From Novipirellula herctigrandis (GTDB taxonomy: Bacteria > Planctomycetota > Planctomycetia > Pirellulales > Pirellulaceae): DNA of 64,000 bases. Shown here piece after piece: positions 9,829-20,400 of the stretch. The stretch covers positions 1,012,453 through 1,076,452 of the forward strand of contig SJPJ01000001.1 in NCBI GenBank assembly GCA_007859835.1, in the 5' to 3' direction. Numbering within the stretch: the stretch's first letter is position 1; each line of letters starts with the position of its first letter. Position numbers and translations under genes: made by a program. Under the pieces are notes generated by a model. The model worked only from the letters and a program-made list of their open reading frames with translations. It made no database searches and was not told where the DNA came from.

Positions 9829-10797
9829 GTGGCGTCTGACTTTCGCCTCAAAGAGCAGCTTCCGAATCTGACGGAACAGATTGTTGCGACGTACACCAAA
9901 GACGACGCAATGAACCATCTCGGGCATTGCGCGTTGCCGAGTTACACTGCCGTCGTCGACATACTACTGGACTTAAAAGACATTCTTTACCCAGGGTATC
10001 GTCGCAAAGTCGGTTTGCACGCAGGCAACATTCGCTACCACGTTGGCAGCCTCATCGATTCGCTGCACGATCAGCTGACGACACAAATTGCATGCGCGCT
10101 GCGGCATGAACATCGCGTTACTCAGAAGCACCAAGACTGCGAAAGCGACGTTGACTTTGAAGCCAAAGGCCAAGCGATGGCGATCGAACTACTCGTTCGC
10201 ATCCCTGAACTCCGGCGTATTTTGGCGACTGACGCACAAGCCGCTTATGACGGCGACCCGGCTTGCCGAACAACCGACGAAGTCGTCTTTTGCTACCCGG
10301 GATTCGCAGCGATCACGGTTTATCGGATTGCACACGAGTTACTCAAATTGCAGGTCCCCTTCATTCCTCGAATGATGACCGAATGGGCGCACCAAAAAAC
10401 CGGCATCGACATTCACCCCGGTGCAACGATTGGTGAACACTTCTTTATTGACCATGGAACAGGTGTCGTGATCGGTGAAACATGCGAAATCGGCGATCAT
10501 GTGAAGCTGTACCAAGGGGTAACGCTTGGTGCCTTGAGCTTCAAAACCGATGAAGATGGCGAACTAATCCGTGGCACGAAGCGTCATCCAACGATCGAAA
10601 ATAGCGTGGTCGTCTACGCCAATGCAACGATCCTCGGCGGACGAACCGTGGTGGGCAAGGAAAGTGTAATTGGATCCAGCGTGTGGATCACCAAAACTGT
10701 TCCCCCAGCGACCACGGTGACGCTCGAAAAACCGCAATTGCGAGTTCGATCCGGTAAAGACGATGAATCGATCGACGAAATGAACTTTCAAATCTAG
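9829..10797 (+). CDS. cysE: serine O-acetyltransferase
   Basis: 322 aa from GTG 9829. It acetylates serine with acetyl-CoA, the first step of cysteine synthesis. The N-terminal ~190 residues are the helical SAT domain in an extended form ([45 protein letters not shown]). The left-handed beta-helix follows, with hexapeptide turns and the active-site region [30 protein letters not shown] (His at about 209), then the [20 protein letters not shown] coil. The length and long N-terminus resemble the larger EpsC-like form rather than the short E. coli CysE. No cysK is adjacent. The gene converges with the next gene with only 3 bp between stops. Confidence 0.92.
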   Translation: MASDFRLKEQLPNLTEQIVATYTKDDAMNHLGHCALPSYTAVVDILLDLKDILYPGYRRKVGLHAGNIRYHVGSLIDSLHDQLTTQIACALRHEHRVTQKHQDCESDVDFEAKGQAMAIELLVRIPELRRILATDAQAAYDGDPACRTTDEVVFCYPGFAAITVYRIAHELLKLQVPFIPRMMTEWAHQKTGIDIHPGATIGEHFFIDHGTGVVIGETCEIGDHVKLYQGVTLGALSFKTDEDGELIRGTKRHPTIENSVVVYANATILGGRTVVGKESVIGSSVWITKTVPPATTVTLEKPQLRVRSGKDDESIDEMNFQI

Positions 10798-10800
10798 CGA

Positions 10801-12129
10801 TTAGCGACGCTTTGCCATCACGGCCAACCACGCGGGTAGAAAAATCGCTGCGGCGTCACTAAACCTGCCAATCGCAGGACTGGTTAGCGAGACGAACCCT
10901 AGGTTCATGACAACATAGGTGACTGCAATGACGGCCAACGACCGCATCGCGATCGTCGGGTCTAACGAATCGCATGCTGTCCCTGAAACGGTCGCATGAT
11001 AGACTGCCCATCCCATTGCCAACACGATGGCCACCAGGAACACCGGATGCATCACGATGTCGGCGGAAATCGCCCAGGCTCCGCGACGGATGTTCTTCGC
11101 AATCCAAATGGCATAGCGAACAGGGTAAGCACGAACGATCGCTTTGTTCATCGTCGCTACCCGCTGGTGCGCTGCGACGCGATCGTTGTCACCAAACGAC
11201 TTTGACGCTGGGACGACGACAAAGTAAGTCATCTTGTCCCACGACTGATCGATCCTCATCGTCTCTCCACGCTCGCCCCCATAAGACGGTTCGGCAAACC
11301 GCCCTCCGCCGTCAAGAAAACTTTGCTTCGCCTCCACGGTTGCGCGCCCCATTTCGCCCGCTTCGCCGGATAATTGGTTTAATTCTTCGTCGCTCAACAA
11401 TTGCACTAACACCCCCGCAAGATTCTGGTGCCCGAACGGCAAAACGGCAAAATCGCTAACCACCCAAAGCCGGATCAACATCCACGCCACCAGCGGCACA
11501 ACGGTCATAACCGATAGCGTAAGACTCTTGAGTGCCGATGTCCGAAAATCCCCAAGTCGGATCATACGAAGCAGCGTCCCAGCGACAAACAGCCACGGAA
11601 TCAAAAACAAATAGGCCGGTCGTAGCATGATTGCCACCGTCGCCAGCGTTACAGTGACAAACGTCCATCGAACCGAGGGCGTGCTGCCACAGCATCGAAG
11701 TAACGAACACGCAACCATGACTCCCGCCGACGCCGCCAAGGCATCCGTCGAAATGCAGTTGATATTGTCCATCGCCGTACAGCCGATCCCCACGGCAACC
11801 CCCGCGATCACAGCCGAGGTCGTGTTCATTCCTAAGCGTCGCAGTTCGATGGCGAACCAACCGCATGCAATGGCATGAACGATCACTTGACCAGTGGGAA
11901 CCCACTCCACGCCGATGGTGGTTTGCCAAAACGCCAACCAAAGTGGATAGCCCGGTGTGCGAATCGATCGCGACATCGCATCAAGCGACGCAAACGAATA
12001 GTCCAGGTAGCTGGCCGAGTCAGCAACCAGATGCATTTCCAATCGCCCCGTGAATGCCGCAACCACGACACCGGCGACGACAAAACCAACCAGCATTAGC
12101 CATGGCGATCGTGTTGAATGCTCAGACAA
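10801..12129 (-). CDS. polytopic membrane protein, GT-C glycosyltransferase-like
   Basis: About 10 hydrophobic segments over 442 aa. The first loop contains DSASYLDYSF and RTPGYPLWLAFWQ, which resemble the acidic first loop and the RxPGYPL signature of ArnT/PMT-like lipid-linked sugar transferases (GT39-type). The middle loop (LLSDEELNQLSGEAGEMGR) is soluble. I chose TTG 12129, preceded by GAGGGA and placed just after the stop of the MBOAT gene; an ATG at 12195 is also open but would overlap that gene by 44 bp and has no ribosome site. It is the last gene of a three-gene minus-strand cluster with MBOAT and SGNH proteins, suggesting envelope-glycan work. The donor and acceptor are unknown. Confidence 0.6.
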   Translation of the reverse strand: MSEHSTRSPWLMLVGFVVAGVVVAAFTGRLEMHLVADSASYLDYSFASLDAMSRSIRTPGYPLWLAFWQTTIGVEWVPTGQVIVHAIACGWFAIELRRLGMNTTSAVIAGVAVGIGCTAMDNINCISTDALAASAGVMVACSLLRCCGSTPSVRWTFVTVTLATVAIMLRPAYLFLIPWLFVAGTLLRMIRLGDFRTSALKSLTLSVMTVVPLVAWMLIRLWVVSDFAVLPFGHQNLAGVLVQLLSDEELNQLSGEAGEMGRATVEAKQSFLDGGGRFAEPSYGGERGETMRIDQSWDKMTYFVVVPASKSFGDNDRVAAHQRVATMNKAIVRAYPVRYAIWIAKNIRRGAWAISADIVMHPVFLVAIVLAMGWAVYHATVSGTACDSLDPTIAMRSLAVIAVTYVVMNLGFVSLTSPAIGRFSDAAAIFLPAWLAVMAKRR

Positions 12130-12151
12130 GATATGGAATCCCTCGGCTATG

Positions 12152-13534
12152 CTAGAACTGAAAATAGACGAACGGCAGGAAACCTTGCGGCGCATAGACG
12201 AGTAGCGCCCAAATCATCACGGTGGTCACAACCGGCGAATACCACTGGTCGGCTCGCAATCGCATCGCAAAACGCAGCTTGGTTCGCCATGCCAAATGCT
12301 CCAAAACCATACAAGCGATCGCGCCGAGAACCAGCGGCGGATACCAAGCAATCCCGGATGACGGAATCAACATATGCGAAAAACAAGCTTTGGCAACTTG
12401 CATATCAGGCGACCGGAAAAATACCCAAGCGAACAATACAATCACTATCGTAATTGCCCAATGAGCCAGCATGGGCAATCGAAAACGTGAAAAATCCCGC
12501 AGCGCTCGTTCCAAACAAAGGACAACACCATGCACGACGCCCCACAATACGAACGTCCATGCCGCACCGTGCCAAAGCCCGCCAAGCGTCATCGTTAACA
12601 TCAAATTGCGATACGTGGATGCTGCCGATCCGCCACTGCCGCCAAGCGGTATGTACAAATAGTCGCGCAGCCACCGCGAAAGAGTCATATGCCAGCGTCG
12701 CCAAAACTCAGCGATGGAGGTTGCCAAATACGGATGCCGGAAATTAGGGGGAAACTGGTACCCCAGCATCTTTGCGGCACCGATCGCAATGTCGGTATAA
12801 CCGGAAAAGTCATAGTAGATCTGGCCCGCATAAGCGATCACGGCTATCCACACGGTCAGGCTGTTGTAGAGTTCCGGCCCCGCAAAAACAACGTCGACCA
12901 TTTCCGCCAATCGATCGGCGATCAGAATTTTCTTAACAGCACCTCGGAGCATTTGTTGAAAACCGCCGTAACAACGCCGCGACGACCAATCGGGAACCAC
13001 CGCCAATTGCGGCAATAATTCCCGAGCCCGCACGATCGGCCCAGCGACCAACTGTGGAAAGAACGCAACGTACACCGCAAACTCGAGTAACGATTTGGTC
13101 GGTTTCAATTGACGACGATAGACATCAATCGTGTAGCTGAGCGTTTGGAAAGTGTAGAACGAAATACCAACCGGCAAAATGAGTTTCAACGTGTGGGAAT
13201 GTAAACCTGCAGACGCGAAAAGCATTGCCGCCGATTCAATGAAAAAGTCAAAATATTTGAACGTCCCCAGTACGCCAAGGTTGACGGCTAAGCTAAACCA
13301 CAACCAACGACGACGTACAATCGGGTCATCGGAGCGATCAATTTCAATGGCGACAAAGTAATCAACAAATGTGGACAAAACCAACAGTCCACAAAAACGA
13401 ACGTCCCAGTATGCATAAAAATAGTAGCTGGCAATTAACAGAATCGCGTTTCGAGTCGCTCGACCGCGCGTCACCCAAACGGCCACGAAGATCGCGACAA
13501 AAAAGATCAGAAATTCGATTTGGGTAAACAGCAT
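12152..13534 (-). CDS. MBOAT-family O-acyltransferase (AlgI-like)
   Basis: 460 aa, the AlgI length, with about 10 membrane segments. The MBOAT core is plain: HPYLATSIAEFWRRWHMTLSRWLRDYLYIPLGG, then the invariant-His block LGGLWHGAAWTFVLWGVVHGV. Upstream LPVGISFYTFQTLSYTIDVYR is the standard AlgI/PatA motif. Such proteins pass acyl (usually acetyl) groups across the membrane to exported polysaccharides together with a periplasmic SGNH partner. That partner is encoded 16 bp upstream on the same strand. The polymer is unknown. Confidence 0.93.
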   Translation of the reverse strand: MLFTQIEFLIFFVAIFVAVWVTRGRATRNAILLIASYYFYAYWDVRFCGLLVLSTFVDYFVAIEIDRSDDPIVRRRWLWFSLAVNLGVLGTFKYFDFFIESAAMLFASAGLHSHTLKLILPVGISFYTFQTLSYTIDVYRRQLKPTKSLLEFAVYVAFFPQLVAGPIVRARELLPQLAVVPDWSSRRCYGGFQQMLRGAVKKILIADRLAEMVDVVFAGPELYNSLTVWIAVIAYAGQIYYDFSGYTDIAIGAAKMLGYQFPPNFRHPYLATSIAEFWRRWHMTLSRWLRDYLYIPLGGSGGSAASTYRNLMLTMTLGGLWHGAAWTFVLWGVVHGVVLCLERALRDFSRFRLPMLAHWAITIVIVLFAWVFFRSPDMQVAKACFSHMLIPSSGIAWYPPLVLGAIACMVLEHLAWRTKLRFAMRLRADQWYSPVVTTVMIWALLVYAPQGFLPFVYFQF

Positions 13535-13550
13535 GACGTCGAACGAAAAC

Positions 13551-14591
13551 CTATCGAGCGGGTGGGTTAGCGAGTTCGTTCACAATTTTTTTCGCGACGA
13601 CACGGTAACCGGTCGCGTTCAAATGACCTTCCCCGATCCGGCCATTGTGAAACCCATGCGGCCAACGGTTCGCGTCGGCTGAAGCGATCAAGTCCGGACG
13701 GACGTCGATCACGTTGATCGCAAATTCCATTGCCGACTGACGGAGTTTTCGAAACGATTGATCGTTCAAATCGGCTCGTTCAATCCGTGACTTTGGAACG
13801 TGAGCGCCCGAAGTTACGATCGCAGGCAAAACGGGTGCGTAAACAATGTAGACGTCTTTGCCAGTTGCCAACCGAATCCGTTCGGCAACCTGATGCCATA
13901 AATCGCCATCGACTTCCTTCACCAATGCCGGTACAAGCCTGGGCTCGGAACGCCGCACGGGTCCTAATGAAAAACGGAATCGCTTTTGCGTGCCATCGGG
14001 ATGTTGCAATGCGTTTCTTGCCGCTTGAATCACAAAAGAGGGTACGGTCGATGCGAGTTGGTTCTGAGTGACAAGCGTTGATTTATTGATCGCGACTGGG
14101 ACGAAGTCGGTTAGGTCCGACAATTCGGCAATGAACAGAACATGCGCATCAACGCCGAGCGGTTCTTCGACGCGCGGGATTTGGGCTAGCCAATCCCCTA
14201 GATCATCTCCGCTGCGAGCCAATGGCAACGCCACGACATTGAGTTGCTCGGTGCGAGCGAGTGGTTCGATTTGAGAATGCAGCTTGAAGCGATCTTCGAC
14301 CGACACTCCTTCGGCCTGTGAATCCCCCCAAATCGCAAGTCGAATTTCAGACGGTTTCTTTTGAGCGGGCAACTGTTCAAGCCCCGGCATACCGTGCGGG
14401 CCGATCCTCGTGGTCGCATAGCCTTCGCTTCGCCATCGGTATTGGTGCCCGTTCGCAGGGACGACGACTTGGCGAAGAGAATCAATACGGCTCGGTACGT
14501 AGCTACGTACAAATAGCGGCGAACTCACAGCCACAAGGGCGGTACCGACGACTGCACCGATGAACCATTTTGCAACAAGAAGCTTGGTCAT
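13551..14591 (-). CDS. membrane-anchored SGNH/GDSL-hydrolase-like protein (AlgJ/AlgX-type partner)
   Basis: 346 aa. One N-terminal membrane segment (KWFIGAVVGTALVAVSSPLFV) places the rest outside the cytoplasm. The SGNH block I is seen as LAIWGDSQAEGVSVEDRF (nucleophile Ser), and block V as GRIGEGHLNATGYRVVAKKI (His). A central segment reads HVLFIAELSDLTDF. This family sits beside MBOAT genes and completes O-acetylation of secreted polysaccharide. It is the first gene of the 14.6-10.8 kb minus-strand cluster, and gene order plus 16-bp spacing suggest one operon. Confidence 0.8.
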   Translation of the reverse strand: MTKLLVAKWFIGAVVGTALVAVSSPLFVRSYVPSRIDSLRQVVVPANGHQYRWRSEGYATTRIGPHGMPGLEQLPAQKKPSEIRLAIWGDSQAEGVSVEDRFKLHSQIEPLARTEQLNVVALPLARSGDDLGDWLAQIPRVEEPLGVDAHVLFIAELSDLTDFVPVAINKSTLVTQNQLASTVPSFVIQAARNALQHPDGTQKRFRFSLGPVRRSEPRLVPALVKEVDGDLWHQVAERIRLATGKDVYIVYAPVLPAIVTSGAHVPKSRIERADLNDQSFRKLRQSAMEFAINVIDVRPDLIASADANRWPHGFHNGRIGEGHLNATGYRVVAKKIVNELANPPAR

Positions 14592-14721
14592 AGAGAGACC
14601 GACACAAAAGGATTATCGTCGCGAAAAATGCAGCTACCTTGCGATTACTCTGCGATGAGCGCGCCCCCAACCGGCTACCGTCAATCGACGGCAGCGACGC
14701 TTTGGGACGCAAGCCAGCGTT

Positions 14722-15153
14722 CTATTCTTCGCTAACACGCACCGTCGTCATCTTGTCCCCTTTGACGATCGAGTCGACAACATCTTGTCCTTCGATCACT
14801 TTCCCGAAGACCGAGTGACGGCCGTCGAGGTGAGGCGTGGCGAGATGGGTGATAAAAAATTGCGAGCCATTTGTGTTCGGACCTGCGTTGGCCATCGACA
14901 AAACGCCGGGGCCATCATGCTTCAGGTCAGGATGAAATTCGTCTTCGAATTGGTATCCTGGTCCGCCCGTTCCGGTTCCTTGCGGGCAACCGCCTTGGAT
15001 CATGAAATCGGGGATCACGCGGTGAAACGCCAATCCGTCGTAATACTTCTTTTCACAAAGCGATTCGAAATTCTCGACCGTTTTGGGAGTCTTATCATCG
15101 AACAATTCGACGCGAATGGTGCCTTTAGTGGTATCGAAAATTGCTACTTTCAT
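14722..15153 (-). CDS. ppiB: peptidyl-prolyl cis-trans isomerase, cyclophilin type
   Basis: 143 aa with no signal peptide, so cytoplasmic. The cyclophilin core is complete: [31 protein letters not shown], then [10 protein letters not shown] and [18 protein letters not shown]. It catalyses isomerisation at X-Pro bonds during folding. It is slightly shorter than E. coli PpiB (164 aa). The gene stands alone between the SGNH gene and another minus-strand membrane-protein gene. Confidence 0.93.
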   Translation of the reverse strand: MKVAIFDTTKGTIRVELFDDKTPKTVENFESLCEKKYYDGLAFHRVIPDFMIQGGCPQGTGTGGPGYQFEDEFHPDLKHDGPGVLSMANAGPNTNGSQFFITHLATPHLDGRHSVFGKVIEGQDVVDSIVKGDKMTTVRVSEE

Positions 15154-15263
15154 GAGATTAATTCAGTAAAGAGGAAATCGGGAGGAAGTCGCAGAGACTT
15201 CCCGAAAGATAAATTTGTGCTGCGTTTTCTGGAAGGCTCTGCGACTTCCCCGCTTCGCTAAAA

Positions 15264-15815
15264 CTAGTTGTTCAACGGCTGCAGTTGTTCAATGTCGATG
15301 GTTTGGAATTCGTCGGCTGGCTCGGGCGCCGTCGCGTCAACACTCGATGGCAGATCGCCCGCGTCATCTCCGGAGACCAATTGATGTCGGGACCCATCCG
15401 GCAGAATCAACTCGGCCGAACGGAAACTGAACGGTTGACCGGGGGCGTTATTATCAGGACGGATCACTAAAACCGCCGATCCTTTGTCACCCACAACGTC
15501 AAACGCAATCGGGTCGGGTTTCTGACCGTCCGCTGCACTGGCGGTTTCAGTAAAACTCATTTTCGCCGATTCAATCTCGCCAATGTGCTCGACGATGATG
15601 GGATCGTCGCCAACTTGTTTCTTAATTTGGTCACCCATCATGTTTTGGCCAAATTGGAACATGAAATAGCTGCCGCCACAGCACACTAGCGCTCCAACGA
15701 CACCTAAGACGCCTAAAGTCCCAAGCACCCATACCCACACATTTCGCTTCTTGGGTTGTGGCTCAGTCGTATTGTTACGGGACGATTGGAAGGGATTGTC
15801 AGAATTCATCGACAT
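15264..15815 (-). CDS. single-pass membrane protein, Coa1-like outer domain
   Basis: 183 aa, started at the first ATG (15815) with AGGA 7 nt upstream. The N-terminus (MNSDNPFQSSRNNTTEPQPKKRN) is soluble, followed by a membrane segment at ~26-52 (VWVWVLGTLGVLGVVGALVCCGGSYFMF) and an outer domain of ~130 residues. That domain (EHIGEIESAKMSF...FDVVGDKGSAVLVIRPDN) faintly recalls the cytochrome-oxidase assembly factor Coa1 fold; this is a weak guess. The NPFQS opening is common in planctomycete membrane proteins. A 20-bp tandem repeat array lies 185 bp upstream of its start. Confidence 0.7.
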   Translation of the reverse strand: MSMNSDNPFQSSRNNTTEPQPKKRNVWVWVLGTLGVLGVVGALVCCGGSYFMFQFGQNMMGDQIKKQVGDDPIIVEHIGEIESAKMSFTETASAADGQKPDPIAFDVVGDKGSAVLVIRPDNNAPGQPFSFRSAELILPDGSRHQLVSGDDAGDLPSSVDATAPEPADEFQTIDIEQLQPLNN

Positions 15816-16180
15816 CGGAATATCCTAAGGCTGAAGTGAAACATTGCGAATGGTTGGAGCAGCACTCGTCGGTGACGATTTGTACGCCATTTGCACGCCA
15901 TTATTATTAGAACGGAGAAACTACGTTGAGCATAGCGGTGTGTCCCCCAATCGCTGCTGTCACCGAGAAAAGACGAGCTCACCAAGAAAGTGCCATGCCT
16001 CGTTCAAAGCAACGGGGCCTAGTTCAAAGCAACGGGGCCTAGTTCAAAGCAACGGGGCCTAGTTCAAAGCAACGGGGCCTAGTTCAAAGCAACGGGGCCC
16101 AGTTCAAAGCAACGGGGCCCAGTCCAAAGCAACGGGGCCTCGTTCAAAGCAACGGGGCACCACAACCAATTCGCGGACCA
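15816..16180. other. intergenic region carrying the 20-bp repeat array
   Basis: No gene is seen. The stretch separates the start of the Coa1-like gene from the 3' end of the dehydrogenase gene and is nearly half occupied by the repeat array described separately. Confidence 0.6.
16001..16160. repeat. tandem repeat, 8 copies of a 20-bp unit
   Basis: The unit is agttcaaagcaacggggcct, head to tail with no spacers. Copies differ only at one or two positions (cg for ag at the first and last copy, ccc for cct in two, one t-to-c change, gcac at the end). It lies between two minus-strand genes. The near identity suggests recent expansion or gene conversion. Confidence 0.95.
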
Positions 16181-17227
16181 TTACTTATTCATCTCGATAA
16201 TTTGCCCACCTTTGGCACTTTCGTAGATCGCTTCAATCACCGCCACACTGCGTCGACCTTCGTGACCGTCGATCAACGGGGCTCGGTGTTCGTTGATTGC
16301 GGCGACAAATTCATCGAACAACATAGTGTGACCATGATGGCCTATCGCTGATGGATCAGCCGCTCCGCCGCCCGAACTCGTTTTTCCGATCATGGAACTT
16401 CGAATTTCTTCATCGGATGCATCTTCTTGAGCAAACTTCCACGTCAAGATGTCTTCTTCTTCGATGATCGCAGTCCCGTGACTGCCGCTGATCTCGATCC
16501 GCTTGAGCGAACCGGGATAAGCGGTCGTTGTGGCTTCGATCACCCCCAATGCTCCGTTGGCGAATCGCAATGTGGCAACGGCAATGTCCTCGACTTCGAT
16601 CCGCTCGTGAGTCAGTGTCGATGTCATCGCACTAATTTCCGAAACATCGCCCATCAACCAAAGCAACAAGTCGACACTATGGATCGCTTGGTTCATCAGT
16701 GCTCCGCCGCCGTCGAGTGCCCAAGTTCCGCGCCATGCACCACTGTCGTAATACTCTTGCGTTCGAAACCACTTCACATAGGCGTCGCCCATCGTGATCG
16801 TGCCAAACCGGCCGGCATCCATCGCTTTTTTGACCAACTTGCTAGATTCATGAAACCGACTTTGAAACGTCACAGCCAACCGCACATCGGATTCCTCGCA
16901 CGCACTAATGATTTTGTCACATCGTTCAGTAGTAATCTCGAGCGGTTTTTCGACAAACACGTGCTTGCCAGCCTTGGCCGCTTCGACAGCGGGATCCAGA
17001 TGAGCACCACTAGGGGTGCATATCGATACGGCATCAATCTCGGGATCCGCCAACATCTCTTCGATGGTCTCATACGCTTTGCAGTTGTTTTTTTCTGCAA
17101 AGGAAGTAGCGAAATCGTGGAGACGATCGACACAGCCCACCAATTTGGCACCCTTGGCGTCCGCGATCGCTTTGCTATGGAAACCTGCGATCATCCCGCA
17201 CCCAACGATGCCAATCCCAACCGTCAT
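16181..17227 (-). CDS. Gfo/Idh/MocA-family NAD(P)-dependent oxidoreductase
   Basis: 348 aa from ATG 17227, which has AGGA 8 nt upstream; an ATG 15 nt further up overlaps that ribosome site and is unlikely. The Rossmann start is MTVGIGIVGCGMIAGFHSKAIA, followed by the family signature HVFVEKPLEITTERCD with the EKP lysine. The second half (GDAYVKWFRTQEYYDSGAWRGTWALDGGGALMNQAIHSVDLLLWLMG) is the beta-sheet substrate domain, including the GGGALMNQAIH block that carries the usual catalytic His region. It oxidises or reduces a sugar or cyclitol; the substrate cannot be told. Planctomycetes hold many paralogues. Confidence 0.92.
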   Translation of the reverse strand: MTVGIGIVGCGMIAGFHSKAIADAKGAKLVGCVDRLHDFATSFAEKNNCKAYETIEEMLADPEIDAVSICTPSGAHLDPAVEAAKAGKHVFVEKPLEITTERCDKIISACEESDVRLAVTFQSRFHESSKLVKKAMDAGRFGTITMGDAYVKWFRTQEYYDSGAWRGTWALDGGGALMNQAIHSVDLLLWLMGDVSEISAMTSTLTHERIEVEDIAVATLRFANGALGVIEATTTAYPGSLKRIEISGSHGTAIIEEEDILTWKFAQEDASDEEIRSSMIGKTSSGGGAADPSAIGHHGHTMLFDEFVAAINEHRAPLIDGHEGRRSVAVIEAIYESAKGGQIIEMNK

Positions 17228-17405
17228 TATCTCGTTCCTCAAAGAAGTGGTGTTTTCAGATTCGCCCCATCCGGATACTTTTTGAGTATCTCAAGGTGAA
17301 TCAATCGCTAGCATCATAGCGAATTTTGCATCGCGTTCCCAGACTCCGCCTGAGAACCACTATGGCTCTGCCTGAGAACAACAATGTCCACTCCCCGCTA
17401 GGAAA

Positions 17406-20400
17406 GTGACGCATTTGGCTCACGCCACTGCTACGACCGCAAAAGACCTAGCCGATTTGCCCATCCAGCTGGACGCGGCAACGGGGATTGGTGCGCTTTT
17501 AAAGCCTGCAAAAGGCAAGACAAGACGTCGCAAACCGGTTGCGTTTGACAATGTTTGGGGGTCGATTCGTGGACTACTCGCCGCCACACTCGCTCGGCAC
17601 GCGTCCAACCTGCTATTCATTGTTCCTCAAGCAGCCGACGCCGATACGTTAGCAGGAGATGCGATTGCGTTCGGACTTAGCAATTCAGTTCCGCTACCGC
17701 TTTCGTCTGGCGGCAAGTCCTCGGTTGGAAAATCCACTGGCCACCATCATCACCGCGATGCCGAGTTTGCGGAGCGGTTGCAGGTCTTACAGCAATTAGG
17801 CGATCGAACCGGCGGCGATCCCACCCCGCTATTGGTGACTGCATTCGTTGGCGGAGCGATGCAGCGGGTCCCGTCGCGGAATCGACTTGACAGCGCAACA
17901 CGGACCTTTAACGTCGGCGAACAAGTTGAACCCGAAGCGATCCGGCAATGGCTTGCTGACGCAGGGTTCGCCGCAACCACGGCAGTCCAATTCCCTGGGG
18001 AATTCGCATCTCGCGGCGGCATTTTAGACGTCTATTCCGCTGACCAACCTAACCCACTTCGGTTGGAATGGTTTGGCGACGAAATCGAATCGATCCGACG
18101 ATTTGATTTGGCAAGTCAACGAAGCATTGAATCGGTTCCGAAAATTGAAATCACCGCGATCAGTGGCGAAGATTCGGAATCGAAAACCGATACCTTCGGA
18201 TCACTGACCGATTACTTGCCCGAAGACACGTTGGTGGTGATTGTCGATCCACAGGACTGTGAAGCCTCCTCTGCCGCGATCCAACGACGAAGTGGCGACG
18301 ATCCTCGGTTCTTATCCTACGCGGACTTAATGGAATCGTTGTCCGGGTACCGTGTCATCACGGCCAGCTCACTCAGCGAATCGACAGACGCAAAGGTGAT
18401 CGACCTCAAAGCGGTTACGGCCGACAACTTTGCCGTTCATCTTGATGAAACCGTCACCCAAATCGACACGGTCGCAAAGAACCACGAGATCATCTTGGTT
18501 GGCGACACACCCGCCGATGTTGAACGGTTGTCGGAATTGCTGCGTGATACCACCGCGAACAAACAAGGACGCTTACATTTAACCGTCGCCGAACTCAGTG
18601 GCGGTTTTCGCTTATCCGGTGCCAAAGTCTTGGTACTGACCGGGGCGGAACTTTTCCACCGCAGTCCGGTACGTCGTGGTCGCACGCGGGCGCGCGGCAA
18701 GCCGATCGACAGCTTTCTACAGCTCGAAACCGGCGACCTTGTTGTCCATTTATCGCACGGCATCGGTTTGTACCGCGGCTTGCAGAATATCGAAAAGAAC
18801 GGCCAACACCTCGAACACCTAACGATCGAGTTTGATGGCGGCACAAAAATCTACGTCCCGGCGTCTCGCATTGGTTTGATTCAACGGTACGTTGGCGGTA
18901 CGAAGACTCAGCCGCGATTGGCAAAAATTGGTGGTCAAGCGTGGCAGCGACAGCGCAAAGCAGCGGAATCGGCCGTCACCGATATGGCAAGCGAGCTACT
19001 GGAAATGCAGGCCGAACGCACCTCGCGCCGCGGCATCGCTTTCGATCCCGACAATGCTTGGCAACGACAGTTCGACGCCAGCTTTCCGTATATGGAAACG
19101 GCCGATCAACTGACAGCGATCGAGGCGAGTAAGATCGATATGGAATTGCCAAAACCGATGGATCGCTTAATCTGCGGCGACGTCGGTTTCGGTAAAACCG
19201 AAGTTTCGATGCGAGCAGCCTTCAAAGCGGTCATCAGTGGCCATCAGGTCGCCGTTTTGGTTCCGACCACGGTGTTAGCCGAACAGCACTACCACAACTT
19301 TTGCAACCGAATGGCGGAATTTCCGGTCGAAATCGCAAAGCTTAGCCGGTTTTGTACTGCATCCCAACAGCGTGAAACGGTCCGCCAACTCGCTCGTGGC
19401 AAAGTCGACATCGTGATCGGTACCCATCGGCTGGCCAGCGACGATGTGAAGTTCTCGAACCTCGGTTTAGTCGTCGTCGACGAAGAACAACGGTTCGGTG
19501 TCGCGGTCAAAGAGCGACTCAAGACGCTTCACAGTAACGTCGACGTGATGACATTATCCGCGACGCCAATCCCTCGAACCTTGCACATGGCGTTGGTCGG
19601 CGTTCGCGATATTAGCAACCTCGAAACGCCGCCCGCCGAACGGATGGCGGTCGAAACGAATGTCAGCCGCTGGGACGACCAAATGATCCGCAGCGCAATC
19701 GTGCGTGAACTCAATCGCGGTGGCCAGATCTTTTTTGTTCATAATCGCATCGGCGATATGCACATGATCGCCGACAAAATCCGCCGCATTGTTCCGGAAG
19801 TTCGTATCGGGATCGGTCACGGACAAATGGGCGAAGGGGAACTCGAACAAGTGATGGTCGATTTTATCGAACATAAATTCGACTTGCTGTTAGCGACCAC
19901 GATTATCGAAAGTGGCCTCGACATCCCCAACGCGAACACCATCTTCATTGACGACGCCGATCGATACGGACTAAGTGACCTGCATCAACTTCGTGGCCGT
20001 GTCGGCCGCTACAAGCATCAAGCCTATTGTTACTTGATGGTAGCCCAGCACAAACACTTGTCACCCGAAGCAACAAAACGACTTCGCGCGATCGAAGAGT
20101 TCAGCCAAATGGGAGCCGGTTTTGCCATTTCGATGCGGGACTTGGAAATCCGAGGTGCCGGTAATTTGCTCGGCAGCCAACAGAGCGGTCATATCGCGGC
20201 CGTCGGTTACGAGATGTATTGCCAATTGCTAGAGGACGCCGTTCGCCAAATCCAAAAATTGCCGCCTAAATTGTCAGCGGATGTCGACATTGACTTGCCT
20301 GTGGAAGCCCATTTGCCAGACGACTATGTCCCCAATTTGCGACACAAAATTGATGTCTACCGTCGCATCGCAAAAATCAACAATGCAGCGGAAATCAAAG

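Noticed and set aside
16001..16160. CRISPR array
   Set aside because: The 20-bp units abut with no spacers and no cas genes are near, so it is a plain tandem repeat.
16427..17299. 290-codon plus-strand open frame
   Set aside because: Antisense to the Gfo/Idh/MocA gene, whose NAD-binding and EKP motifs are clear.
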